In this document: positions 6,164 to 13,084 of the stretch, one piece after another | How positions within the stretch are numbered: position 1 is the stretch's first letter | How the letters are laid out: every line of letters starts with the position of its first letter | Assembly (NCBI GenBank): GCA_044349155.1 | Contig: JBIKRQ010000153.1 | Span: forward strand, 1 to 14,203 | Reading direction: 5' to 3' | Length of the DNA stretch: 14,203 bases | DNA from: VGSZ01 sp044349155 | Lineage (GTDB): Bacteria; Myxococcota; UBA727; VGSZ01 | Notes under the pieces: generated by a model | What the model was told of the DNA's origin: nothing | The model's input: only the letters and a program-made list of their open reading frames with translations | Database searches by the model: none | Program-made: the position numbers and the translations under genes

Positions 6164-6716
6164 CGAATCGACGCAAGCCAGCCGCTCGCCCCGATCGGCG
6201 CAGCCGGTGCTCGTGCAACGAGGCGCCAAAACGCGCCACGCCCGCACCGAGCACGTTCACAATCACGCTCACGTTCCACACGAGCAGCAGGCTTTCGGGC
6301 AGGCGACCGATGAAGCCTGCGGCGATCATGACCGCGACAAGGGCCATCGACAGCAGCACGTCGACAGCGGTGCCGAGTTCCTGCCACGTCGACGCCACGC
6401 GCGAACGACGACGGATGACGCGCGTGGCGACACTCAACGTGCAGGCCTCGAGCGCGCGATGACGCCACACGAGCAGGCCGATGGCGTTGACCGCGTTGAC
6501 GACGACGTCGAGGGCGCCCAGGGCCACGAGCAGTACGCCGAGTGCTGACCACGCCGGCGCGTGCACAACGAGGCTGTAGCCCGTGAGCACCTTGAAGGCG
6601 CAAAACGGCAGGCCGACGGTGAAGACCTCGAGCAACTCGACGGGCAGCGACGACGTCGACGACGGTGCGCCCTCGGCGGCGTGCAGGGCGTCGCTCACAC
6701 CGGCCTCTTCAGTCAC
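6156..6716 (-). CDS. Four-helix membrane protein of unknown function
   Basis: This 186-residue protein starts at a GTG that overlaps the stop of the homogentisate dioxygenase gene (GTGA at 6713-6716). A polar N-terminus of about 24 residues is followed by hydrophobic segments at roughly residues 27-50, 54-84, 113-137 and 143-163, with a basic loop (RVIRRRSR) in the middle and a basic C-terminal tail (HEHRLRRSGRAAGLRRFVR). I do not recognise the family. Tight coupling to homogentisate dioxygenase and 14 bases to the MarR gene place it in the same transcription unit. A role in uptake or membrane handling of an aromatic intermediate is possible but purely positional. Its stop codon lies inside the MarR operator. 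Confidence 0.65.
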   Translation of the reverse strand: MTEEAGVSDALHAAEGAPSSTSSLPVELLEVFTVGLPFCAFKVLTGYSLVVHAPAWSALGVLLVALGALDVVVNAVNAIGLLVWRHRALEACTLSVATRVIRRRSRVASTWQELGTAVDVLLSMALVAVMIAAGFIGRLPESLLLVWNVSVIVNVLGAGVARFGASLHEHRLRRSGRAAGLRRFVR

Positions 6717-7885
6717 TCGTCATCGCCGATGAACGAGTCGTGGTAGGCCGCGTCTTCCACGCTCAACGCGGTCTGCGTGGGCCACAGCGGCAGGAACGTG
6801 TCGAGCATGACGGCGAGCTCCGTCGTCGACGTGGTGCCGATGCTGCGCTCGTAGCTGCCCGGGTGCGGACCGTGCGGCACACCCATCGGGTGGTGCGACA
6901 CGCTGCCTGGACCAACGCCTTTGCGCGAGGTGAAGTTGCCGTCGCAGTAGAAGATGAACTCGTCGCAATCGACGGACGAGTGCGGGTACGGGCACGGAAT
7001 CGCTTGCGGGTGAAAGTCGGTGGGCCGCGGCACAAAGCTGCACACGAGAGCGCCGCGCGTGCCGAAGGTGCCGTGCCACGTCGGTGGCAGATGCGTGAGG
7101 CCCACGCGGGGTTGGAAGTCGAGGATCGCAAACGCCCACGGGTACACCGCACCGTCGTAGCCGACGACGTCGAACGGCGAGTGCTTGTGCACAAACCCAT
7201 GGAAGCGCTCACCACGCTTCACCACGACGTCGCGCACGCCCTCGTCGACGGGGCCGGTGAACACGGGCTTTCGGAAATCGCGGTGGCAGTACGGCGCGTC
7301 CATGCGCAGCTGCCCTTGCGGCGTGCGCCACTGCTTGAGCAGGTCGAGGCCGCCTTTGCACTCGATCGACAACCAGTTTTGCGGCTTGCTCGTGTCGACG
7401 TCGAAACGGTGCATCAGCCCGCGCGGCACGTACACGTAGTCGAGGGCCGAGAACGCCACGTCGCCGAGCATGGTGCGCAGCACACCACCACCCTGCAGCA
7501 CGAAGTACAGCTCGTCGGCGTCGGCGTTGACGAGATAGACGGGGTCGTTGTTGTCGGGGTGCAACACCGAGAGCGTGACGTCGGCGTTGGTGAGCAATGG
7601 TGCGCGCGCATCGATCGGCGCACCGGTTTGGCGCGCCAGGTTTTGCGTGAGGTAGTGACGACGGGCGAGGGGGCGGCCGTCGTTACCCACCTCGGGGATC
7701 TTCCAGCCATGCTGCGGTGTCGACACGCGTGCCGTGTGCGGACGACGCAGGTGGTAGGCGATGGTGTAGTTGGCGTCGAAGCCTTCGCGCGTGATGCACT
7801 CTTCGTAGCGCAACGCCCCATCAAGACCACGCAGCTGGATGTGGTGCTTCTTCGGCACATCACCGACGACGATGCGCTCCAACAT
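6713..7885 (-). CDS. hmgA: Homogentisate 1,2-dioxygenase
   Basis: The protein has 390 residues and is cytoplasmic. It opens the ring of homogentisate with O2 to give maleylacetoacetate, a central step of tyrosine and phenylalanine degradation. It has the double cupin layout of the family: an N-terminal jelly roll (DADELYFVLQGGG near residue 125, DYVYVPRGLMHRF near 150) and a C-terminal catalytic half. The Fe(II) ligand region is PYPHSSVDCDEFIFY (H302, E309) and HHPMGVPHGPHPG (H338). Length and motifs fit the shorter bacterial branch rather than the roughly 440-residue human-like one. Its ATG shares a base with the stop of the HPPD remnant (TGATG), and GAAGGGCGGG upstream can act as ribosome-binding site. 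The next gene overlaps its stop. Confidence 0.92.
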   Translation of the reverse strand: MLERIVVGDVPKKHHIQLRGLDGALRYEECITREGFDANYTIAYHLRRPHTARVSTPQHGWKIPEVGNDGRPLARRHYLTQNLARQTGAPIDARAPLLTNADVTLSVLHPDNNDPVYLVNADADELYFVLQGGGVLRTMLGDVAFSALDYVYVPRGLMHRFDVDTSKPQNWLSIECKGGLDLLKQWRTPQGQLRMDAPYCHRDFRKPVFTGPVDEGVRDVVVKRGERFHGFVHKHSPFDVVGYDGAVYPWAFAILDFQPRVGLTHLPPTWHGTFGTRGALVCSFVPRPTDFHPQAIPCPYPHSSVDCDEFIFYCDGNFTSRKGVGPGSVSHHPMGVPHGPHPGSYERSIGTTSTTELAVMLDTFLPLWPTQTALSVEDAAYHDSFIGDDE

Positions 7886-8019
7886 CAGACCCGCCCTTCG
7901 GACTTCTGCGCGCGCTCGATGCTCTCAAACAACGCGCGGAAGTTGCCCGCACCAAAGCCCTTGTCGCCCTTGCGCTGGATGACCTCGAAGAAGAACGGGC
8001 CCGCCGGTTTTGGGCGGGT
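7885..8019 (-). pseudogene. hppD: 4-hydroxyphenylpyruvate dioxygenase, C-terminal fragment only
   Basis: The last 44 codons before the TGA at 7887-7885 read as the C-terminus of HPPD: AGPFFFEVIQRKGDKGFGAGNFRALFES and an IER tail. The Glu in FFFEVIQR is the family's third Fe(II) ligand, and GFGxGNFxALFExIE closes the active site. HPPD makes homogentisate, the substrate of the next gene, so this is the expected operon order. The frame meets a TGA at 8022-8020, and everything upstream is unrelated, so roughly 300 or more residues are missing. The break is close to a GC-rich palindromic stretch (7998-8029) and to the 60-bp repeat that begins at 8051. This is either a real deletion or rearrangement, or a false assembly join. 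Confidence 0.85.
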
Positions 8020-8050
8020 TCAGCGGGCCGTGAGTCCGAACAAAAGAGCA

Positions 8051-8110
8051 AGTTGGGCGGGGGTGCTGCAAGGCCGCCCTTTGAAAAGGCGCCCTGTTCG
8101 TCCTATCCGC
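8051..8110 (+). repeat. 60-bp repeat, copy 1 (inverted pair)
   Basis: All 60 bases match the reverse complement of 10843-10902 with no mismatch, from AGTTGGGCGG at the left to TCCTATCCGC at the right. Flanking bases are unrelated in the two places, so the unit is sharply bounded. Inside it, GCC-CTTTGAAAAGGCG can fold into a short hairpin with one bulge. It separates the HPPD fragment from the 5'-truncated gene that follows. No open frame in it looks like a real protein. Confidence 0.9.
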
Positions 8111-8125
8111 TGCACGGCCCGTCTG

Positions 8126-8425
8126 GTGCGTCATGGCGGGGTGTGGCTGGGGGTGGTGCTCGACCGCTCCGCCTTCGCCGACCGTGTGCGCATGGGCGCC
8201 GTGCCCCACTTCTTCGTGGGCGATGCGTCCGTGGTGACCGTGTCGGGCGTCGCACGCACGCGCGTGTTGGGTCGCGTGGGTGCCGTCGGCGCCGATGTTG
8301 GCAACGCGATCGCGGGCCTGCTTGGTCCGTGGGCCGCCGACGACAGCGTGGTGGTGGAGATCACCCCCGAAGCGCTGGTGGTCGTCGACGACGAAGACCA
8401 CGTCGGCGTCGTGCCCCGCACCTGA
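8126..8425 (+). pseudogene. 5'-truncated gene fragment, unknown product
   Basis: The frame is open from the repeat and ends at the TGA at 8423-8425. About 99 residues can be read from a GTG at 8126. The protein-like part (VWLGVVLDRSAFADRVRMGAV, then GDASVVTVSGVARTRVLGRVGAVGADVGNAIAGLLGPW) has normal coding composition, but I cannot assign it to a family. There is no ribosome-binding site before the GTG, and coding character starts directly at the repeat edge, so the natural start is probably lost. It could be a complete small gene using the GTG, but this is less likely. Confidence 0.45.
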
Positions 8426-8516
8426 ACGCCAACGCGTTCGACAGCGTCGTGCGATGTCGTGATGCGGCTGATCCGGCGGCGAGCGCTGCCGTGGGTCGTC
8501 GGGTATCCTTGGTTCC
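8426..8516 (+). promoter_or_regulatory. Intergenic region with candidate promoter
   Basis: This is a 91-bp gap before the GEG-stalk lipoprotein. TATCCT at 8504-8509, preceded by GGG, ends 7 bases before the ATG at 8517 and could be a -10 element of a leaderless promoter. No convincing -35 box and no Shine-Dalgarno sequence are visible. Confidence 0.25.
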
Positions 8517-9965
8517 ATGAACGCCGGTGTGTCGCTCCTCTCGCTGTCGCTCCTCCTCCTCGTCGCCGGCTGTCATGGCGGAGACGGACAAGGCGAAGGC
8601 GAAGGTGAAGGCGTCGAAGGCGAGGGCGAAGGCGCCGAGGGCGAGGGCGAAGGCGCCGAGGGTGAAGGCGAAGGCGCAGAAGGTGAGGGCGAGGGCGAAG
8701 ATGTGAATGGCATCGACGTCTTGCGGCACCACGTCGCGTCGTGTCCGCAGCGCGGGGTTGGCGCAGGCAACGTCCGGGTGGTCAATGCTGCCGACGTCGC
8801 CGATGATTTCGCCGCCGGAGATCTCGGTGTCGATGATGTGCTCGTCGTACGCGGCGTGCTCGTTACGGTTCCGCCGGTGCAGGCGGTTTTGGCCGACGCC
8901 TCGCCAACCACAAACCCTGACGACGTTCCCGTCATCGTGCTCGACACGGCGGCGCTCGCACGCGTCACGGCGCACGAAGGCGAGTCGCTGATCGTGCAAG
9001 CGAAGGAGCTCTTCGTGTTTGACGACGAGGCCGGATGCGTGGTCGACGTCTTCGGCGCTTCGCGCGTCGCGCCAGCGGCACTGGAGGCCGTCCTCGCGGC
9101 CAAGGCTGCAGGCGGGGTGTTGCCGTCGGTGTTGGTGTCGCCATCGCGGCCGTTGTGCGTCCTGCAGGGCGAGCAGAGCGATGTCTTCGCCGTGCACCGG
9201 TTGAGCGCCCGATACGAGGCGGACTTCGTCGGCGACCTCGCCGGCCCCGACCTCGAGGTGACCTGGCACATCACCGCCGCCGACGACGACGGCCTCATCG
9301 CCACGCGCACCCTCTCCCCAGACGGCGGCGCCGCGCACGACGCCGGCCGCTTCACCGATGCATACGACGACGGCGATCGCGTCCTCACCTTCGAGCTCAA
9401 CACCGTCGGCGCCGGCTTCACGTTCGTCGGCGGCACGCCTGTCTTTGGCACCTCCGCAGCAGTCAAGGCGGTATGGGACACGCCGGTCATCGGTGCGATC
9501 GTCGACGGTGCTGCGCAAACGCGACGCGAAGATCGTTCTTTCTTGATCGACTGCACCCTCGACGACGGTCCCGCCGCCGGCGAGGCCGAGGGCGTGTGGG
9601 CTCCAGCGGTCGACGGCCCCGTGGGCGTGAGCATGACTGTTTTCCACGACGCGATCCCCAACAACGTCAGCGTCATCATCAAAACACTTTGGTTGCGGCG
9701 CTTCGGCAGCACGACGCTGACCGGTCTCACGCCTGCACCGCTGTCGATCTCGACACCCTTCGCGCTCACGTATCTGCCGTTGCACCACAACTTCGGCGCC
9801 AACGTGGTCATCGAGCCGCGCAAAGACCCGAGCCTGAGCGACGACAACCGCACGGCACTGATCGACGCCGACGTCGCCGCTGTCGTCTTCAAGGCGTACG
9901 ACTTCGATCTCGCCGACGATGAGCTCTACGTCATCGGACGCGACGGCTCGGTGCGCACGCCCTGA
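8517..9965 (+). CDS. Surface lipoprotein with Gly-Glu stalk
   Basis: The protein has 482 residues. The lipoprotein signal peptide ends in LLLLVAGC with C19 as the lipidated residue. Residues 24-62 are a low-complexity stalk of GE dipeptides organised as four 7-residue units ((V/A)EGEGEG), a design common in myxobacterial lipoproteins that lifts the folded part away from the membrane. The remaining 420 residues are beta-rich and acidic, with three or four scattered cysteines (SCPQRG, GCVVDV, LCVLQG, DCTLDD). No known catalytic motif is seen. Segments such as DDVLVVRGVLVTVPPVQAVL and TYLPLHHNFGANVVIEPRK suggest an exported beta-sandwich protein. It is a single gene with its own terminator downstream. 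Function is unknown. Confidence 0.75.
   Translation: MNAGVSLLSLSLLLLVAGCHGGDGQGEGEGEGVEGEGEGAEGEGEGAEGEGEGAEGEGEGEDVNGIDVLRHHVASCPQRGVGAGNVRVVNAADVADDFAAGDLGVDDVLVVRGVLVTVPPVQAVLADASPTTNPDDVPVIVLDTAALARVTAHEGESLIVQAKELFVFDDEAGCVVDVFGASRVAPAALEAVLAAKAAGGVLPSVLVSPSRPLCVLQGEQSDVFAVHRLSARYEADFVGDLAGPDLEVTWHITAADDDGLIATRTLSPDGGAAHDAGRFTDAYDDGDRVLTFELNTVGAGFTFVGGTPVFGTSAAVKAVWDTPVIGAIVDGAAQTRREDRSFLIDCTLDDGPAAGEAEGVWAPAVDGPVGVSMTVFHDAIPNNVSVIIKTLWLRRFGSTTLTGLTPAPLSISTPFALTYLPLHHNFGANVVIEPRKDPSLSDDNRTALIDADVAAVVFKAYDFDLADDELYVIGRDGSVRTP
8613..8696 (+). repeat. Four 21-bp tandem units encoding (V/A)EGEGEG
   Basis: These are four consecutive imperfect 21-bp units in the lipoprotein gene, made of GAG/GAA-GGC codon pairs. 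The reading frame is kept because the unit is a multiple of three, so changes in copy number would alter stalk length without breaking the gene. Confidence 0.85.
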
Positions 9966-9998
9966 CGACAGTCGCCCCGATCGCGGCCTCCAAGAACA

Positions 9999-10024
9999 AA
10001 ACGCCGGCACTGCTGCCGGCGTTT
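9999..10024. terminator. Bidirectional intrinsic terminator
   Basis: A perfect 11-bp stem, AAACGCCGGCA (9999-10009) with TGCCGGCGTTT (10014-10024), closes a CTGC loop between two convergent genes. The plus-strand side is followed by TTTGTGTTGG and the minus-strand side by TTTTGTTCTTGG, so both directions have a T-rich tail. It serves the lipoprotein gene and bolA. Confidence 0.88.
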
Positions 10025-10052
10025 GTGTTGGTCATCGTCTGTGTCGTCGACG

Positions 10053-10316
10053 TCAGCCGCGCTCGGCCGGCGTCTTGGCGACGATCGCCAGCGCGTGGAT
10101 CGGGCCGGTCATCTCTTCGGCGAGGGCGGCGTAGATCATCCGGTGCCGCTGGATGGGGCTCTTGCCCGCAAACGCCTCGGCGACGACGACGACGTTGACG
10201 TGAGCACCCGAGGCCCCATGGCCCGCGTGGCTGGCACTGTCGTCTTCGACCTCGACGACGGTGGCGCCGAAAGCGCTCCTGAGTTTCGACGTGATCACAT
10301 CTCCCAGGGCGCTCAT
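10053..10316 (-). CDS. bolA: BolA family protein
   Basis: The protein has 87 residues, the usual size. It has the class-II KH-like BolA fold: an N-terminal helix (VITSKLRSAFG), strand TVVEVEDDS, a His/Gly-rich loop (HAGHGASGAH), strand VNVVVVAEAFAGKS, and the conserved RHRMIYAAL helix followed by IHALAIVAKTP. BolA proteins act with monothiol glutaredoxins in iron-sulfur cluster handling through the loop histidine and the invariant His in the RHR helix. No glutaredoxin gene is in view. The ATG lies where the START-domain gene upstream would end (ATGA at 10313-10316), which suggests coupling of the two. It ends before a bidirectional terminator. Confidence 0.92.
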   Translation of the reverse strand: MSALGDVITSKLRSAFGATVVEVEDDSASHAGHGASGAHVNVVVVAEAFAGKSPIQRHRMIYAALAEEMTGPIHALAIVAKTPAERG

Positions 10317-10842
10317 GGGTGGGGGCGGGCGCTTCGGGCTTCTTCTCCGACGTGCGCGGGGCGGGCTTCTTCTGCGCGTAGCGTGGGTCTTTGCTCGCCT
10401 TGGCCACGGCCTTGAACAGCTCGCTCACGGCCTGTGTGTTGGCCGTGTTGATGACGAAGCTGGGGATGCCGCCACCTGGGTTTGTGTAGACGTAGTAGGT
10501 GACTTTGGTGCCGCCGCTGTTGTGGTCTTCGAGCTGCCAGTAGCCCTCGTTCACCGCCACGCGTGTCACCCCCGCCCTGGGCGCTGGGCCCGCGTTCGAC
10601 GACGTCCAGCGGTTCTTCCACACCACCTTGCCGGCGGCGTCTTCGCGCGACTCGTCGAGGATCTTCAGGGTGTAGTCGCGGTCTTCGACGACGGGGGTCG
10701 ACAAGCGCTGGTACGAAATCACGAAGCCATCGCCCGTCGAGAGGATGGTCGACTCCTTCGTGTAGGGCATGAACTCGCTGTAGCGGCCCAGCGGATAACT
10801 TTTGGCGGGTCGCCCGTGATGATCACCGTGTTGCGAATGCCC
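10313..10842 (-). pseudogene. START/SRPBCC lipid-binding domain gene, truncated and frameshifted
   Basis: The central part reads RYSEFMPYTKESTIL, then YQRLSTPVVEDRDYTLKI, WKNRWTSSN, GYWQLEDHNSGGTKVTYYVYTNPGGGIPSFVINTANTQAV and SELFKAVAKA. This is the START-type pattern (EFMP, P..DRDY, W.L......T.v.Y....dPgG.iP.fl.n), a cavity-forming domain for lipids. It is followed by a Lys/Pro-rich tail. Three defects are seen. The gene starts directly at the 60-bp repeat, so a signal peptide and first strand are missing or displaced. NTVIITGDPPKVI, a plausible first strand, is in another frame (near 10795-10838). The tail frame does not stop but runs through bolA, whereas one extra base in the G-run at 10321-10325 would put a TGA exactly over the bolA start. 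Decay or sequence errors are both possible. Confidence 0.6.
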
Positions 10843-11326
10843 GCGGATAGGACGAACAGGGCGCCTTTTCAAAGGGCGGCCTTGCAGCACCCCCGCCCAA
10901 CTGCACGCCGTCGAGACCGCCGCCGTCGAGGTCGGTGACCGTACCGCTGAGCCCGACCGTACCCAACAGCGCAACAGGACCAAGATCGACACCCGATAGC
11001 CGAGCCCCGGTGTTGGCGATCGAAAACGCGGCCACCGCACCGCGCTCAACGTTGCCGTCGTTGTCATCGTCGCGCAGCAGGCGCAGCGCGTGCTTGCCCG
11101 CCGGCAGTCCGTCGACGACGAACGAGCCGTTGTCGTTGGCGCGCTGCAGCAGAGGGCTGTTGGCAAGCACGACATTGACGTTGTCGACACCCGTACCAGC
11201 AATGGTGGCTGTGCCACGCACGGTGCCGGGCTCAAGCGTGGCAGCGCGATCCAGCACGAAGCAGCCGCCAACAAAACCGACGACGACGCCGACGACGCCG
11301 ACGACCGAAATGATTCCCAAGCGCAT
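10823..11326 (-). CDS. Lipoprotein with carboxypeptidase-regulatory-like domain, 3'-truncated
   Basis: As sequenced this is 167 residues from the ATG at 11326. The signal peptide MRLGIISVVGVVGVVVGFVGGC gives a lipoprotein with C22. The next part reads GTVRGTATIAGTGVDNVNVVLA, NDNGSFVVDGLPAGKHALRLLRDDDNDG and a second GTVGLSGTVTDLDGGGLDGVQ, the pattern of carboxypeptidase-regulatory/Cna-B-like beta-sandwich modules, with DDDNDG as a probable calcium loop. The second module stops abruptly at 10903, where the 60-bp repeat begins; the last 26 codons (LGGGAARPPFEKAPCSSYP and a short tail) come from the repeat and its far flank. The real gene was probably longer. It is divergent from the cytochrome lipoprotein, with 57 bases between starts. 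Confidence 0.6.
   Translation of the reverse strand: MRLGIISVVGVVGVVVGFVGGCFVLDRAATLEPGTVRGTATIAGTGVDNVNVVLANSPLLQRANDNGSFVVDGLPAGKHALRLLRDDDNDGNVERGAVAAFSIANTGARLSGVDLGPVALLGTVGLSGTVTDLDGGGLDGVQLGGGAARPPFEKAPCSSYPRAFATR
10843..10902 (-). repeat. 60-bp repeat, copy 2 (inverted pair)
   Basis: This is the exact reverse complement of 8051-8110, with 2,732 bases between the copies. On the minus strand it joins the 3'-truncated lipoprotein gene to the 5'-truncated START-domain gene. As with copy 1, the gene on the TATCCGC side reads away from the repeat and lacks its beginning. Confidence 0.9.
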
Positions 11327-11383
11327 GGCCGTGGCATGACATGACCCGCCGCACGTGCCCACTGGTTTTGCTATGCCGGTCGC

Positions 11384-13084
11384 GTGCGTCATCTTGTTGC
11401 TCTCGCCGTTGTTGTTTGGACCACCGCCGCGTGCACGGCCACGACGGTGGGTCCACCCGTTGCGCCCGCTCTCCCTGCACCCGTGTCATCGACGTCGCCA
11501 GCGACCGAGAAGGCGCAGCCCGTGGTGGGGCCGCCGTCGTTTGCCAGCGCCGCTGCGGGCAAGCGATTGCTGCTGCTGACGACGGCGAATGTGCAGGGGT
11601 ACATCGAGCCGTGCGGCTGCACGGGTGACCCACTTGGTGGTGTGGCGCGCCTGGCGGCGCTCGTGAACGATGCGCGCACGGCGTACGGCGAACGCGTGTT
11701 GTTCCTCGACGGTGGCAACCTGTTGTTCGAGAAACCCGACGACAACGCTGCGGTGGATCGGTGCCAGGCCGAGGCGCGCACCGAGTTGCTGGTCGCAACC
11801 TACGCGCGCTTGGGGTTGACGGCGACCGCGCGCGGCCCCCTCGACGACGTGCGCGGTGCCGACTTCTACGACGCGCTGTTGGCGCGCCATCACGTCACGT
11901 CCTTGCAGCACGCACAGAGCACCGTGGTCACCCGCGGTGGTGTGAAGGTGCTCATCGTTGGTGCAGGCGAAGCCGACACCGCGGCAACGATCAACAGCGC
12001 TGTGGCCGCCGCGACGTCGTCGAGCGCGGTGGACCTCGTGGTTTTGCTGAGCCAGCGTGATGTGCCGCAGACGCGGGCATTGGTGCCGCAGTTGGTGGGT
12101 GTCGACCTCGCCGTTGTTGGTCGTGCTGGTGAAGCGCCGTCGCCTCCTGAGCGGCTGGGTGCGGTCACCGTGGTGCAGCCGGGGTGGCAGTCGCAGCACG
12201 TGGGTGTCGTCGAGGTGGTGCTCGATGGTCGCGTGGTGGGCAGCGCCCTCGCCCTCGACGACCGTGCCGCTGTGGCCGATGGGCGAAAGAAGCTCCTCGA
12301 TGTGCGCATCGCCGAGTTGAACAAGCTGTTGCCCACATTGACCGAGGGATCGACGCGCACGTTTCAACAGCAGCGGCTGGAGCGCTTTGTCGCCGAGCGC
12401 GCCACCTTCGAGGTCGTCGACAGCACGCCGATGGCTGGCCCACACATGAGTGTGCGCGCGTTGCCGTTGCGTCGCGGGCTGAGTGAAGAGCCAGAAGCGT
12501 TCGCGGCGCTGAAGGCCTACGAGGCGGCGATCCCCACGTTGGTGTCGTCGTGCGAGGCCACCGCCGTGTGCCCCGAGCCCGGTCCCGAGGTGCGTCGCTA
12601 TGTCGGCGCACAGACATGTCAGGCCTGTCATGCAGCAGCGTGGGACTTCTGGCAGAAGGCACTCGTCGAGGTGCAACGCACCAGCAGCGATGGCACCAGG
12701 CGCACCGAACGCATCGGTCATGTGAAGGCGTGGGACACCCTGGTGGTGGCGGGGCGCGACAAAGACCGCAGCTGCGTGGGCTGTCACAGCGCCGGCTTTG
12801 ACGTCGAGGGCGGTGCCTGCACGACGACGAAGTTGGTGGAGCAGCAGCTCACCGCCGTGCAGTGCGAGAGCTGCCATGGTGCTGGCAGTGCCCATGTGCA
12901 GGCCGGCGGCGACAAGGCACTGATTGTGCGCGACGTGCCCGAAGCCACCTGCCGCACGTGTCATGTGCCGCCGCACATCGAGAGCGCTGCGTCGTTTGTC
13001 TTCAACGAGCGGTTGCTGCACATCCTGGGCGAAGGACATGGGGCCGCGCGTCGCGCATCGCTCGCGCACGAGGGACCACAATGA
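11384..13084 (+). CDS. Tetraheme cytochrome c lipoprotein with degenerate 5'-nucleotidase-like domain
   Basis: The protein has 566 residues from a GTG at 11384. The signal peptide ends at VWTTAAC with C17 as likely lipid site. Residues 58-340 resemble the metallophosphatase half of UshA-type 5'-nucleotidases: LLLLTTANVQGYIEPCGCTGDPLGGVARLAAL corresponds to the TNDxHGxxEPC..plGGlarl start, but the metal-binding D and H are replaced, so hydrolysis is doubtful. FLDGGNLLF and VLIVGAGE follow the same fold. The C-terminal part has four c-type heme sites: CQACH (412-416), CVGCH (464-468), CESCH (494-498) and CRTCH (523-527), in a cytochrome c554-like arrangement. It is probably a periplasmic or outer-membrane electron carrier. 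A ribosome-binding site is unclear, and the GTG is chosen because the signal peptide begins there. Its stop overlaps the moeA start (ATGA at 13081-13084). Confidence 0.85.
   Translation: MRHLVALAVVVWTTAACTATTVGPPVAPALPAPVSSTSPATEKAQPVVGPPSFASAAAGKRLLLLTTANVQGYIEPCGCTGDPLGGVARLAALVNDARTAYGERVLFLDGGNLLFEKPDDNAAVDRCQAEARTELLVATYARLGLTATARGPLDDVRGADFYDALLARHHVTSLQHAQSTVVTRGGVKVLIVGAGEADTAATINSAVAAATSSSAVDLVVLLSQRDVPQTRALVPQLVGVDLAVVGRAGEAPSPPERLGAVTVVQPGWQSQHVGVVEVVLDGRVVGSALALDDRAAVADGRKKLLDVRIAELNKLLPTLTEGSTRTFQQQRLERFVAERATFEVVDSTPMAGPHMSVRALPLRRGLSEEPEAFAALKAYEAAIPTLVSSCEATAVCPEPGPEVRRYVGAQTCQACHAAAWDFWQKALVEVQRTSSDGTRRTERIGHVKAWDTLVVAGRDKDRSCVGCHSAGFDVEGGACTTTKLVEQQLTAVQCESCHGAGSAHVQAGGDKALIVRDVPEATCRTCHVPPHIESAASFVFNERLLHILGEGHGAARRASLAHEGPQ

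Noticed and set aside
6665..8425. Plus-strand open frame of 586 codons
   Set aside because: Most of it is antisense to homogentisate dioxygenase. Only its last ~100 codons, after the 60-bp repeat, have coding character, and these are reported as a truncated fragment.
8586..8702. Short tandem repeats as a CRISPR array
   Set aside because: There are no spacers. The units are contiguous, in frame and encode a Gly-Glu stalk.
8361..10010. Minus-strand open frame of 549 codons
   Set aside because: It is antisense to the GEG-stalk lipoprotein. It spans the terminator and contains the complement of the repeat as low-complexity sequence.
8051..10902. Flipping the segment between the inverted repeats to restore the broken genes
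   Set aside because: Mentally inverting 8111-10842 joins HPPD to the START gene and the lipoprotein to the unknown fragment. None of these makes a sensible intact gene, so a single simple inversion does not explain the breaks.
9931..11337. A single 468-residue minus-strand protein
   Set aside because: The frame strings together an out-of-frame piece of the lipoprotein, the 60-bp repeat, the START domain and an antisense-like reading through bolA. It is a composite, not one protein.
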